Positions 46,224-57,351 of a stretch of 64,000 nt of DNA are shown in pieces. Origin of the DNA: Brachionus manjavacas (taxonomy: Eukaryota; Rotifera; Eurotatoria; Ploima; Brachionidae). The stretch spans positions 129,001 to 193,000 of the forward strand of contig JAHQIY010000011.1 of NCBI GenBank assembly GCA_019054805.1, given 5' to 3'. How positions within the stretch are numbered: the first letter of the stretch is position 1; every line of letters begins with the position of its first letter. The notes under the pieces are model-generated. The model was not told the origin of the DNA, did not search any database, and saw nothing but the letters and a program-made list of their open reading frames with translations. The position numbers were made by a program, and so were the translations under genes.

Positions 46224-49060
46224 ACAAGAAGCTAAATAAATCAACTTTAAGAACAAAACCTCTTAATAAAACAAGGTTAGTAATTACACACTGGAATTGT
46301 CTTCATTTACCTAGTAGGGTTCATCTCTTAGACAATTTTTTAGCTCAAAAATGTCCCGACATTGTTTTGCTCAATGAATTAAAGATAGACTTGAGTGAGG
46401 CAAATATTTATCTTGATTTTCACAATTATCAGTTCTTAAAAAAACCACGCAACAAGTACGGAGGAGGAGTAGCTAATTTAATTAAAGAAGGAATCGAATT
46501 TATACAAGATTTTTCTTACGAGGAATTCAATTCCGAACTCCTTTGTATAAAAATGAACTTAGGAAAGAATAATGAACTGTTTGTATTTAGTCTTTATAAT
46601 CCACCTAATGTGCTTCTGAACTGAGTTTTTTAAAACAGTAAATAAAACATGTAGAAACTACATTTTAGGTGGTGATCTAAACGCTAGAACAAAGCAAATA
46701 GGCTGCGTAGGGGAAAATGAAAACGGGATAATATTAGAAAGAATAATCAACGAGCTAGACTTTTCAGTAATCAATGATAAGCATCCTACTTTCAATATTT
46801 TTAATAAGAATTACTTTGAAATTCTTGACCTTTTTTTAGTTTCATCTTCATTGATTGACAAAATTACCGACTTTAGTGTCTTAAATAGTCAAGACATGAC
46901 TAGTGACCATTTCCCAATCGAAGCATCGATTTCTATGGGCTATCAATTAGAAAATAAATCAGCAGCTAAAAGGCTTAACTATAAGAAAGCAAACTGGCAA
47001 TTATTCAGCGAGATTTTAAATTCTCAAATAGTGAATGTCACTGAAAGTTCCCTCACAATAGATCAACTAAATGATAAAATAACAGAAAAAATTATTTCTG
47101 CTTCACATAAAAGCATTCCATATCTTTCTCAGAAAATCTACAAAACGAGTCTTCCGCCAAACATTGTTAATTTGATAAAAGAACGTAGGAAAGTAAGAAG
47201 AAATTACCAGAAAACTCGCTGTCAAAAGCTCAAGCAAAAATTTAATCAACTTACATTCGAGTTAAAGGCCTCTTTAAAAAAATTCTGGAATCAAAATTGG
47301 TTTGATTTTATTGAGAAGATGGGAAAAAACCCACTGACAAGTAGACCTTTTTGGAAAAAAATAAATAAATTTAGAACAAAAAAAGGATCAAATTTAATTC
47401 CTAAATTGATTTTAAATGAAAGGGAATTCAAAACTAATGAAGAAAAGGGAAAATGCTTTGGAGAACTCTTATCGTCAATATTTAGTCCTAATTCTGATTT
47501 AATTGATACTGAGAAAGATATCGAAATTCTAAATTCTAACTCTGTTTTCTTTAGGAATTATAACCAGTCTAATTTAAATGATCCAATTTGCTTAAATGAA
47601 TTAATTATGGCTTTAAAGAGATTAAAAAATGAAGCGGCATCAGGACCTGACCAAATTCATAATTTAATGTTAAAAAACCTACCTAGAAATTCATTAATAG
47701 AAATCAAAGAACTTTTTAATTTAACTCTTCGAGAAGGTAGAGTCCCGAAAGCGTGGAAAACATCTTACATTACTATGATTCAAAAAAAGGCCTCTAGTTT
47801 ACACGATCCTTTAAATTATAGACCAATTAGTATAACGAGTTGTTTAGGAAAGCTACTGGAACGCATAGTATATTCAAGATTATACAATTTTTTAGAGCAA
47901 AATTCACTCCTTATCCAGGAGCAATCTGGATTTAGGAAACACCGGCGAACAGCAGATAATCTTTTCTTCTTAATTCAAAAAATTGTGGAATCATTTAATA
48001 GAAAAAAAGAGTTTGCGGCCTTTTTTTTGATATTTCTAAAGCCTTTGATAGGGTTTGGCATGAAGGTTTACTTTTTAAATTGATTAAAATAAATCCACCT
48101 CATTACTTGACTAACTGGATAAAATCCTTTTTAGACTCTAGGACATTTAAGGTAAATGTGAATGACCATTTGAGCGAAGAATACCAAATAACTGCAGGTG
48201 TTCCTCAAGGCTCAGTAATTAGTCCTCTTTTATTTAGTATATACATTAATGACATCCCTAAAAGAAACAAAACAAATAATGAATACTCTCTGCTTTTTGC
48301 AGATGATCTAGTTACATTCTTCATTTATAACAAAAAAGGGAACCTAGAAAATAAGATCAATAAATACCTCAACGAATTAGAACAATGGCTTATTAAGTGG
48401 AAAATGAAGATATCGGTTGAAAAGTCGTGTTCATTAGTCTTTTCTAGGTACAAAAAAGAGAGTGATAATCTTAACTTAAAAATTTAATGGAAACAGAATA
48501 GAGAGACAAAAAGAAATCAAGTTTCTTGGTATTAAATTTGATTCTAAATTAAACTTTAATATACTGGTAGATGAAATTAAAGAACGCTGCAATAAAAGGC
48601 TAAATATTATTAAGATATTGTCAAACAAAAAATGGGGTCTTAATCAGAACACACTAGGAAATCTATATAAATCTTTAGTCGGATCAATTTTAGACTATTC
48701 TTTTCCTTGCTTGAATTCATTTTCAGAAAATAATATCCAAAAACCACAAGCAATTCAGAATACAGCTGTAAAATCTATCCTTAAGTTAGAATATGATACT
48801 CCCTCCAACATCGTACATCATGAGGCTTTTAATAAACTAAAATTACTAACAGTCTCGAATCGGCTTTTTGAATTGAGTGAGAGATATGTTGAGATAGGAC
48901 TGAGTCATTCTATTCCATAATTTTTGTAAGCATTTTTGTTTGTAAGGTTGAAAGACTGGTGGAGGAATACAAAGAAGGTTTCGAATCAAGATATATTGAC
49001 TACCCAACTCCATTGTGTAATTGCTACCTTACTATTTCTTCTTTTTTTCCTGAAACTTGA
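46220..49060 (+). pseudogene. LINE copy B ORF2 (APE endonuclease-RT), four disruptions
   Basis: ATG 46220 opens MNKKLNKSTLRTK and the endonuclease: VITHWNCLHL, VLLNELKIDL, YGGGVANLIKEG, FSLYNPPNV. A frameshift near 46622 follows, then LGGDLNARTKQIGC and TSDHFPIE. The frame 46851-48083 covers linker and RT up to the A motif, where one T appears lost from a T run (about 48025). 48080-48487 holds GVPQGSVISPLLF and LLFADDL. A shift at about 48485 precedes KFLGIKFDSKLNF and the C-terminal part to 48920. A ~27-bp insertion relative to copy A follows before the last residues. Several breaks are single-base changes in homopolymers, so some may be assembly errors. Confidence 0.87.
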
Positions 49061-49146
49061 ACTATTTAAACATGAGCCACATGTAACAATCTTTTCCAAT
49101 TTTATATATTCTTAATTTTCATTTATTTAGCTTATTTACTTTTTTT

Positions 49147-49185
<39 letters not shown>

Positions 49186-49315
49186 CTTATTTTATTAACT
49201 TTAATTTTATTTTTATTTTATTTTATTTCATTTTTATTTTATTTTTTTAATTTTTAACTTATTCTGAAGGAGCTCTAGCTCGGTACAGAAAACAAATAAA
49301 TAAATAAAAAAAAAA

Positions 49316-49835
49316 ATATTTAATTTTCACATACTTCCATAATATTCGAGTGAATTCGATGTGGCACGATTCAAAGAACGTTCATTTAAAAAATTTTCTT
49401 AAAAACAACATCATCGAACATCATATAATAGTTCCATTTAGTTGACTTCTATCTCATGTATTGAAGTTAAAAGAATTTGAGTCTCTAAAATAAATAAAAG
49501 TTCAGAATTGTTTAAAAGTCCCAATTAAAGTCGAAGTCATAAAAAAAATTCCAAATCCGAACATTGACACTTCCTAGGTCGTCATAAATTGCATTTTTCC
49601 GTTATTCTGAATGACAAATTGCCGATTCTATTTATTGAAGTTTAATTAGAATAACTCTTATCCGTCCAAAATTGGGTCAAAAATGACCCAAGCAATATTA
49701 CATTGAATTTTTTCTATAAATAAAAAAACTTTTCTTCAACTTAATTGATTTTCATTGTTAATTGATTGTCTTTCCCTTTAAAAATAAAAAACACCGAAAA
49801 CTGATATTACTTTAATTGTTTTATTCAGTGTAACT
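49316..49835 (+). repeat. 520-bp direct repeat, right copy, flanking LINE copy B
   Basis: Begins immediately after the LINE A-rich tail and runs into the piggyBac-like element, with which it is continuous. That shows this copy is the original locus sequence. Offset to the left copy is 4905 bp throughout. Confidence 0.93.
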
Positions 49836-50616
49836 TTTTAAAAAATGAGAAAATACCGATAAATGATCTTATTTTTAATTTCGCTTAGTTGAATCAAACA
49901 AGTGTGGAGTGGATGTTTTAGATCAAATGGTTGAAAAGATTACATGTAGACGAAGAACGAAAAGATGGACTATGAATACATTTATGTACTTACTCGATAT
50001 TGCAGTTAACAATTCTTTTAGTTTATTTGGGATAAAACATGAAGCTAAAGAAAAGACTAAAGACAACCGTTTTAGACGAACATGTGTTGAACAACTTTTT
50101 TCTGAAATTTTGAAGCCGTGTATCGAAGAAAGAGCAGCCACAGCATCAAACAACGATTTTCGTGGTTTCAGCGCTGATATCGTAGATTCTTTTAGAAGGA
50201 CTGGAACAAAAATTTATTCCAAAAGATGTTTAGATGAAAGCCCCAAACCAGCTTCAAAAAAAAGTACTAGAGGACGATGTGGAATGTGCCAAGAAGCAAC
50301 TGATAAATCAAAGCGTGATAATAAAAATTCAAACGTTTGTTCCCAATGCGAGAGTTTTGTCTGAAAAGAACACTTTGAAAAAATTAACACTGTAATTTGT
50401 AAAAAGTGTTTTCTTAATTAATTTTTTTTCTTTTGTTTTGTTAATTAACTTTTTTAGTATTTATATTTTTTTTCTGCTAATTCCGTGTATTTTTATATGA
50501 TTAAAGCTTTTATTTTCTAATGAACTTTCAAAAAAAAAATATTTCTTTTTTTATTGGGTCAAAAATGACCCATTTTGGCCGATAACGTTATTTTTTCTAT
50601 TTTGGACGGATAAGAG
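49655..50616 (+). mobile_element. piggyBac-like deletion derivative, 962 bp
   Basis: Ends are CTCTTATCCGTCCAAAAT (49655) and its inverse ending at 50616. Both are flanked by ATAA (49651-49654 and 50617-50620), a variant of the usual TTAA duplication. Each end also has a TGGGTCA...TGACCCA palindrome just inside. It retains only the C-terminal part of a transposase. A second left end, without the rest, lies in the left 520-bp repeat (44750). Confidence 0.8.
49890..50390 (+). pseudogene. piggyBac transposase C-terminal fragment
   Basis: From ESNKCGVDVLDQMV (equivalent of the conserved GVDVVDQM) through RRRTKRWTMNTFMYLLDIA (RRT.RWP..LF..LLDIA) to the Cys-rich end with CGMCQEAT and CSQCESFV. The frame then meets TGA (50362-50364) exactly where the family has a Cys; downstream KEHFEKI and ICKKC continue the Cys/His finger. 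The N-terminal and catalytic DDD regions are gone, so it is inactive. Confidence 0.87.
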
Positions 50617-50619
50617 ATA

Positions 50620-51240
50620 ATCAAAATAAAAGTCTTTGGCTTGAACTTTTGAAAAAAAAATTAAATTCCGGACTTGGAATTGACTTGAGACTTTTAAACA
50701 AATCTGGTTTACTTAATTTTTTTTAATTTCAATTTCAAACCTTGGAGTCAAGCTTAAAAAAAGAGTACTGTCAGATTGCCCATAAAAATTTAACTTATAT
50801 TTTAAAATTTATTTCGTTTTAATTTTTTGCGTGAAAATAAATCAAAATTAATCAATTAATTTTTTTCTGCTATTTTGACTTTGCTATTTTTAATTATTGT
50901 TGTTTTGAAGATATTATTTTGAAAAAATGTGAACAATTTTTTTATTTATGCTAACTATTTAAAATACTTTATTTTGATAAGTTCCCATCTCAGGCAGACA
51001 TTTTTGGAAAAAAACTTTCTTTGATAAAAAATAAAATTACAAAAAAAAACAAAATAAGATTTGATCAATTATTATTTTATTTATAAAAAAAATAAGCATT
51101 TTATAAAAGGCAAATTAACTTTTTTATTTAAAAAAATATTCAAGTTTTTTAGAATTGAAATGATCGAATTGATACGAACCTCACAACTCCAAATGGGTAA
51201 ATTTCACTGAATTTAATAAAAAAAATATGGCTTTAATGAG
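50620..51240. other. AT-rich spacer with an interspersed-repeat fragment
   Basis: 50640-50710 contains GGACTTGGAATTGACTTGAG and CTTTTAAACAAATCTGG, a further copy of the family seen at 10.2 and 30.4 kb. Nothing else found before the tRNA gene. Confidence 0.4.
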
Positions 51241-51247
51241 ATGATAA

Positions 51248-51318
51248 GCACTGGTGGTTCAGTGGTAGAATGCTCGCCTGCCACGCGGGCGGCCCGGGTT
51301 CGATTCCCGGCCAGTGCA
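51248..51318 (+). tRNA. tRNA-Gly (GCC)
   Basis: 71 nt. Acceptor stem GCACTGG/CCAGTGC with discriminator A, D arm TGGTTCAGTGGTAGAA, anticodon arm CTCGCCTGCCACGCGGG with GCC anticodon, and T arm CCCGGGTTCGATTCCCGG with an intact B box. Followed at once by a T6 run, the pol III terminator. No intron. Confidence 0.97.
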
Positions 51319-51699
51319 TTTTTTCGTCTTGTTATTTATTTATCTAAATCCTAGAAAATAAATTTTAAAATTTAAAATTTACAATTAAAAAATGACTGAA
51401 TCTTTAATTAAAAAAAAAAGTTTTATTTCACTGAATCTTTCATTTTTTGAGATTTGGTTCCCAATAAATAGCCTATTTATAGGGAACCAAATCTAAGATA
51501 TATCATACTTATAACTCTTTCAAATTTGGCTAGTAATCATATTTCTATTGATTGAAAATTCATCAAATGGTTGATAGACTGACATCAGAGGACAGAAGCC
51601 GAAAATTTTAATTTGCAAAAAATAAAAGAGCATTTTTTCTTTTTATATTTAACTATATTTGTATTATCTATATTTTTTCTAATTCTATTTTTACTTCAT

Positions 51700-51765
51700 T
51701 TTTTTGTTGTACTTTTCGTCGCCTTCATGGTGTTTGTAATGCAATAAATAATAATTATAAGGGAT
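51700..51765 (+). mobile_element. 3' tail of the second retroelement family, copy 2
   Basis: TTTTTGTTGTACTTTTCGTC, GCCTTCATGGTGTTTGTAAT and GCAATAAATAATAATTA repeat the hairpin-plus-A/T-tail layout of 33720-33830. No coding part. Confidence 0.45.
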
Positions 51766-51989
51766 AAATGTTGAAATTTTCTAAATCTAAGCCATTGACA
51801 TTTAATAATATTAACTTATTTTTACAGATTTTGTAATAAAATTTAAAAATTTTAAATTTATTCTATTTTTTAAAAATGTATTCAAATTAAAATTTTATTT
51901 TTGAAAAAATTAAGTGTTAATCAGTTTTTTATGGACAGCAGCACTTGCCTGCTGATTAATCTTGAAACTTTAAAAAATTTTTGAAAAAA

Positions 51990-52062
51990 TGATCGCACCA
52001 AGGATCGAACTTGGGACCTCCTGTGTGTTAGACAGATGTGATAACCACTACACCATGCGATC
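51990..52062 (-). tRNA. tRNA-Val (AAC)
   Basis: Minus strand. Acceptor GATCGCA/TGCGATC with discriminator A, D arm GTGTAGTGGTTATCAC, anticodon arm TCTGT-CTAACAC-ACAGG with anticodon AAC, and T arm CCCAAGTTCGATCCTTGG. The downstream minus strand has a T6 run. No intron. All stems pair except for one U-G type pair in the anticodon stem. Confidence 0.95.
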
Positions 52063-53460
52063 TTCGATCTTCATATGTAGATCGAGTGATGATTAAATTA
52101 ATGATTTAAATTATTTATTTAAAAAAATTATAAGTTAAATACATTTAAAAGTAAAAAATTAACTCATGAATACAAACAAACATTTTAATTATAATATTTT
52201 TCAAACATTTTAATCAAGTTAAACCCGTTTGGTCCTGGGCGAACCACCAGTGAATTCTATTTTTAAAATTTTGACTCTACCCTAGAGAAAAACACATCGA
52301 AAACGAGAAAAAGTTAAAATAATAATTTCTTTCAAATAAAAAATTATCTTATTAGATTTTTTAAAAATAAATAAAAAAAATTATTTTATTGATATAGAAT
52401 CTATTTCTTAAATATAGGTGCAAGTGATTTGAATCTTCTTAAATTCAAAATGAACTTAAAACATTTTTAGTAAAGAATCAATTTGGCAAGTTTTTTTTCT
52501 ATTTTACATTTCTTAAAATGATTAAATTTTAAATTTTAACATGCTTTAGTATTGAGTTTTAATGAAACAACGTAATTTCAAAATTTCAAAAAAGTTAAAT
52601 AGAAAAAAAAATTTCCATTTTGAAACTAATTTTAATTTTTAATTATGCACTAATAAATAATGAAGAAATATTGAGAAAGAATTAGTTCACGATTTTTGGA
52701 ACAGAAATAAAACAAATAAAGAAGAAATTAAGAAATTAAGAAAAAAATGTTGAAAATAACTCTGGTCTTGACTTTAACATTTTACTATTTGACTTTGGTC
52801 AAATATAGAGAATGTAAAAAAAAAAACATTAAAATTTGAAATTTCATTTTTTGTTATTAAAGAAAAGAGAATGGTCTTTTGGGAATTTTTTTATAGTGAA
52901 AAAACGGCGCATAAAAAAAAAATTTAGATTTTATTTTGAATCGACGTCGTAAAGTGTTCATGATTTTGAGGTATTTTTGTATTTTTGTACTCTGTTAATG
53001 ACTCAGGATCTCATTTTTCAAATGACGAATAAAGTTTGATGTATTGTTTCCTGATTCAGTCTTTTATTTTCTACAATTGATGCATATTGCCGTCCGTCTA
53101 ACAATATTTTTATAAAGCTTTTGTAAAAATTGTTAAAAAAAAAATAAAAATTAATTTAAATGCAAAAAATACTTTAAGAGATTAAAAAGTTTATTTTAAA
53201 TTAAAAAGTCTTGGTAAGAAGACTTGAACTAGTCATCATTAAAAAGGATTAATTGATTCACCACAAACAAAAAACTGCCGCCCAAAAATATGAAACTTTC
53301 CAACACAAATCACTTTTAAACACAAAATTTTGTGATGAACAAAAAAAATTATTAAATTAATAAAATGTTTATTAAGTAATTTTAATTTTTCTTAGATAAA
53401 AAAAATGTCTGACCAAAAAAGGGTTAAAGTATAAATCAAAAAGATTTAAATTAAAATTTG
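52063..53460. other. AT-rich intergenic DNA, no gene seen
   Basis: Only low-complexity A/T runs and a few short complex words (about 52215-52300 and 52940-53100). No ORF with motifs on either strand. Confidence 0.45.
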
Positions 53461-53462
53461 TT

Positions 53463-53760
53463 CATAAACTAGACTCTTCTGAATTCTTGGGGCGACCCTT
53501 TTTAGTTTTGTTAATAAATTGATAATTCTTTAATAGTGACTGTAAGGACAATAATTGAGAACAATAACACCATTTATCAAAATATCCGCAATTACACTCA
53601 AATGTTTTCCAATTTTCATTCATTCATTCATTCTCTTACCAACTAGTAAAAAATTATCTAAATGCGTCATGTATTTATACAATTTAATAGTTCTCGCATC
53701 TGGATTTGTAAAATTTTCAAATTGCTTAGCTTCGACTGAATAAAATTATAAAATTATACA
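53463..53760 (-). pseudogene. MULE-like transposase C-terminus with SWIM-type zinc motif
   Basis: On the minus strand, 53640-53463 reads WKTFECNCGYFDKWCYCSQ (a CxCx7CxC pattern resembling the SWIM finger of MULE transposases), then LLSLQSLLKN and the basic tail KTKKGRPKNSEESSL ending in TGA. The preceding frame (53760-53640) is broken by a stop within a duplicated (ATGA)n stretch. No DDE core is present. Confidence 0.55.
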
Positions 53761-54410
53761 ATTTCGAGACTTTTGTGCTAAGTCTAAAACTGACTACGCC
53801 TAACTTTTTCCTGAAAGTAAAACCTCTTTTAATACAAGCATAACAAGACTCGATTGGCGAATTTTTGGCTGCGTAGACTGATTGAGAATTCTAAGCTTTC
53901 CATTTAGTGAAATGTATTTTTCTCTTAAAATAAATAAATAAAAATAGATCTTTATAAATAATAAATTTAATAAATTACCCGAAAGCCAGCTTTTAAATAA
54001 ATATTTAATGAACTCTGGACAAATATATGTTATTTAGTTTTCATTTAAATAAAATTGAAAATTTTAGCTTAACTTTTATTTTAATTTTAAGACCGTCTTA
54101 AGAATGAAATTTTTTTTAAGCCTTAAAAAAAATTTCTAAATGTTCTAAATGTTCTAAATGACTTAGTTAATAAAAATGGTGCGCTTTCATTGCTAATTGT
54201 GATATTGGTGGTGATGGTAAATCATAGTTTAATCCAGATAATTAATGTATCAGAAAAAAATTCACTTTTATAAAAATTTTGGTGATTTACACCCGGTGTT
54301 GTTTGTTCGCAATCTTGATGGGTGTATGTTTTAGACATAACCTGATTTAACTCGAGTTCTTGTAAAAAAATATTTCAAATAAAAAAAAGGACAGTTTAAA
54401 ATTTATAATA

Positions 54411-55394
54411 TTAATTTGATTTTAAATCAGGTAAAGCATTAAAAACTTTAGCCATCAAATATTCGCCATAAGTTCCATCAAAATCATATACACTCACTTT
54501 GTCCCATCTCTGATCTTTATCATCTACGCTGCTTGATAGACCCTCAATTTTGGTCACTCTTGAAAAAAAACTCGGTTCGAAAAAGAAAGGAAAAGATATT
54601 CTATCTTTTTTAGTTTGAACTTTGACTCTATGCAGAGTTGATTTGTACAACCCACCAGTAATACGGTCCATCATGTCTCCAATATTGCAAATAAATGAAT
54701 TTTCAATCGGAGGTGCATCGATCCAATCACTAGATTTGGGCTTAATTTGCAAGCCTCCATTATTATCTTGCTTCAAAATGGTCAATAGACCATAGTCTGT
54801 ATGTTCGCCAATGCCCCATTCTAGACTCTCGTTAGCAATCTTGACTGGTGGATAGTGAGCAATGCCAAGCTGATAAAAAGGCCTTTTTGTGTATCTGTCA
54901 TAAAAATATGATTCACTCAAACCAAGACTAAGAGCCAAGCCATTAATTAATTTGTGCGCTAGGTGAAGAATTTTGTTCATGTACTCGAGTACGACTGGTC
55001 GCAACTCGGGCACTTCTTCAGGAAAAGTATTAGGACCGTGTAGAGGAACATTACGCTTCACCAACTCATCTTCCGGGTCCAGCTCTTCGCCCAGCCACAA
55101 TCCTTCTCTCTGATCTGGTTTGTTATAAGTCAGTTCAGTTCCGACAGTAAAGTACCCTAGTAATTTTGAATTTCGTTTTATTTTTAGTTTAGTCTCAAGA
55201 GGAAGATTGAAAAATTGTCTGCTCAAATTTTCAAGTTTTTGTTGAAGCTGGACATCTACTCCATGGCCAACTATGTAAAAAAATCCATGCTCGCTGCAAA
55301 CTTTGTTCAATTCATTTGCTACTTTGAGTCTATCGATTTGATCAGCCTCATTTATTAGCGCTGATATGTCAATTACTGGAATTTTAGTAGACAT
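54411..55394 (-). CDS. 2-oxoglutarate/Fe(II)-dependent dioxygenase, isopenicillin-N-synthase-like
   Basis: 327 residues in one exon. Family members use Fe(II), O2 and usually 2-oxoglutarate for hydroxylation, desaturation or ring closure of small molecules in the cytosol. The N-terminal DIOX_N part (IPVIDISAL, HGFFYIVGHGV) precedes the double-stranded beta-helix. The Fe triad is H198-x-D200 (GEHTDYG) and H255 (STLHRV), and the cosubstrate-binding RxS is R265/S267 (DRISFPFF). Length is normal and no residue is missing. ATG 55394 is the first in frame after an AT-rich leader. Substrate cannot be told from sequence. The enzyme type is common in bacteria, fungi and plants. With no intron in a region of intron-bearing genes, acquisition by transfer or retroposition is possible. 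Confidence 0.93.
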   Translation of the reverse strand: MSTKIPVIDISALINEADQIDRLKVANELNKVCSEHGFFYIVGHGVDVQLQQKLENLSRQFFNLPLETKLKIKRNSKLLGYFTVGTELTYNKPDQREGLWLGEELDPEDELVKRNVPLHGPNTFPEEVPELRPVVLEYMNKILHLAHKLINGLALSLGLSESYFYDRYTKRPFYQLGIAHYPPVKIANESLEWGIGEHTDYGLLTILKQDNNGGLQIKPKSSDWIDAPPIENSFICNIGDMMDRITGGLYKSTLHRVKVQTKKDRISFPFFFEPSFFSRVTKIEGLSSSVDDKDQRWDKVSVYDFDGTYGEYLMAKVFNALPDLKSN

Positions 55395-56090
55395 TTTTAT
55401 TTTAATAATTATAAATTAAATATACTATTTTAATTTTTTTTTAAATTTAATATCTTCATCGAGACTGAAAAAGTGTCTTTTTGAAGTCAATGATCAAATT
55501 TAAATGATCATGCCCAAGAAAATCTATTTTTAAGATAATTTTTGTGCATGATCATGAAAATAAAAATAAAAATTAAAGTTTATTTAACTTTAAAAAAAAA
55601 ACCTAAATTTTTTTATCAAATTTTAGTGCTGGCAATCGATTTTCAATGATCGACTTATTTTCTTTGAAAAGAGTCAAATTGAAAATTTAATTCAAGGCGA
55701 TTAGTTAATGAAGCCTCGATCCAAACTGAATAGTCTCCTTTTATTGCTATCTAATAAATAAAATTTCAAAAAATGATAAAAAATCAGTCGATTTTTGAAT
55801 TTTATCAATCGATTCAAGTCGATTAACAACACTATTAAACTCTCAATCTAACAAAATAAGAATTTTGATCTTATTTTGTGGGACCAAATTTACTTAAAAA
55901 TATAATTACTTTATTTTTTTAAGCAAAAAAAGCTTTGTATTTAACAAAGCACATTTTCTTTTATATTGGAATTTTAAATGCCATATTTATCCGGTCACAA
56001 AAATAAGAAAAAGTCAGAATATTATTTTAATACTTTTGTGAAATTCATTACAAAATCAAAAATAACCGAATAAATTTTTTAGACTTAGAC
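55395..56090. other. AT-rich intergenic DNA
   Basis: Upstream region of the dioxygenase gene on the minus strand. No ORF, RNA gene or clear repeat apart from ATGATCATG words near 55500-55560 that also occur at 29300 and 30820. Confidence 0.35.
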
Positions 56091-56094
56091 TCGT

Positions 56095-56490
56095 GATGCA
56101 CGATGTTGGAGGGAGTATCATATTCTAACTTAAGGATAGATTTTACAGCTGAATTCTGAATTTCTAGTGTATTTTGATTAAGACCTCATTTTATGTTTGA
56201 CTGTATCTTAATTAGATTAAGCCTTTTATTGTAATGTATTAAATTTCGTCAACAAGTGTATTAAAATTTAATTTAGAATCAAATTTAATACCAAGAAACT
56301 TTATTTCTTTTTGGCTCAACATTCTGTTCCCATAAATTTCTAAGCTTAGATTATCACTCTTTTTTTTACTGAACACGACCTTTCAACTGATATCTTCATT
56401 CTCCACTTAATAAGCCATTATTCTAGTTCACATTTCAATTTTTGCAAATCTTTGATAGGATCAATCTTGGGTTATATTTTTCGGTTCTCT
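56095..56490 (-). mobile_element. LINE fragment (post-RT region), minus strand
   Basis: Reverse complement carries the WRMKISVER segment, KKEIKFLGIKFDSKLNFN and NTLEIQNSAVKSILKLEYDT in order, closely similar to copy B but with small deletions and frame breaks. It lacks the RT core and the 3' UTR. Confidence 0.85.
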
Positions 56491-56694
56491 TATACCTCAA
56501 TATCATTGAAATGGAATTTTCAATACCAATTAATAAATTAACAATTTACTGATATTTTTTTAAATATCAAGGTAAAAATTTCAATATCAAGCTAGTTAAT
56601 TTGATAATTAAATTTTCAAATTTTTATAAGTTGAAAATTTTTTGATTCCATATGTAACTATATTTTTCATACAACAAATGATTACGAATATTTA

Positions 56695-56760
56695 TTTTTA
56701 ATTTTATTTATTTGTTTTCTGTACCGAGCTAGAGTCCCTTCAAAATAAATTATAGAAAAA
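56695..56760 (-). mobile_element. Isolated LINE/SINE 3' tail, minus strand
   Basis: Reverse complement: GAAGGGACTCTAGCTCGGTA, CAGAAAACAAATAAATAAA. It is the same tail motif as the complete LINEs, with no recognisable body behind it. Confidence 0.65.
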
Positions 56761-57351
56761 TATGCTTTGACGCTATTTTTAATTTAATTTGAATATTAAT
56801 TAATTAATTTCAATTTATGTTGTAGGCTAACTAGCTTATTATTAGCCATTTGAAAAATAGAAGTTGTGAATTTTACTATCTTTTATTATAGATCAAAACA
56901 ATAGTATTTTTCCATAAACACTTGCAAATCAACCAAGAACCACACCAAGAATCTTCTTTTAGCATTTGCTTATAAACATACTTAAGTATTATATTTCCAA
57001 GTCACCAATAAAAGTAATTAATAAAATATAAAAATAACTAGGGAATAATAACTGAGAAGTGTAATGTAAGCTACGAACTAACCAGTTCATTAAGCCGCTA
57101 ACAATATCAAGTTTGACATTGACAATCATTGATATTGAATTCAAAGAATATTGGATATTGGATATTGAATTTTAAATATCAATTAAATTGAGGTAAAAGA
57201 GACCCTACTATTCCTTGTTTAAATTCATTCTCAGAAACTTGCATAAAAAAAAACAAGTTTTTCAAAATTCAGCAGTTCGATCTTGAAACTGAAAAATGAT
57301 ACCCCCTGTAATATATGCGCCTAGAAGCTTTGAATAAACTTAAACTTACTA

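Larger units (their letters stand above)
44931..49315 (+). mobile_element. Near full-length two-ORF Jockey-like LINE, copy B
   Basis: Sister of copy A (15.84-20.16 kb), collinear from the first GTCGTTTGGCTTAGCAAG (44947) to the GAAGGAGCTCTAGCTCGGTA tail and (AAAT)n (49310). The 3' UTR contains an uninterrupted T run of more than 30 nt (49150-49183). ORF1 and ORF2 are described separately. The flanking 520-bp repeats touch both ends. Confidence 0.93.

Noticed and set aside
49150..49183. Poly-T run as a terminator or functional site
   Set aside because: It is an expansion within the T-rich LINE 3' UTR, present in shorter form in the other copies.
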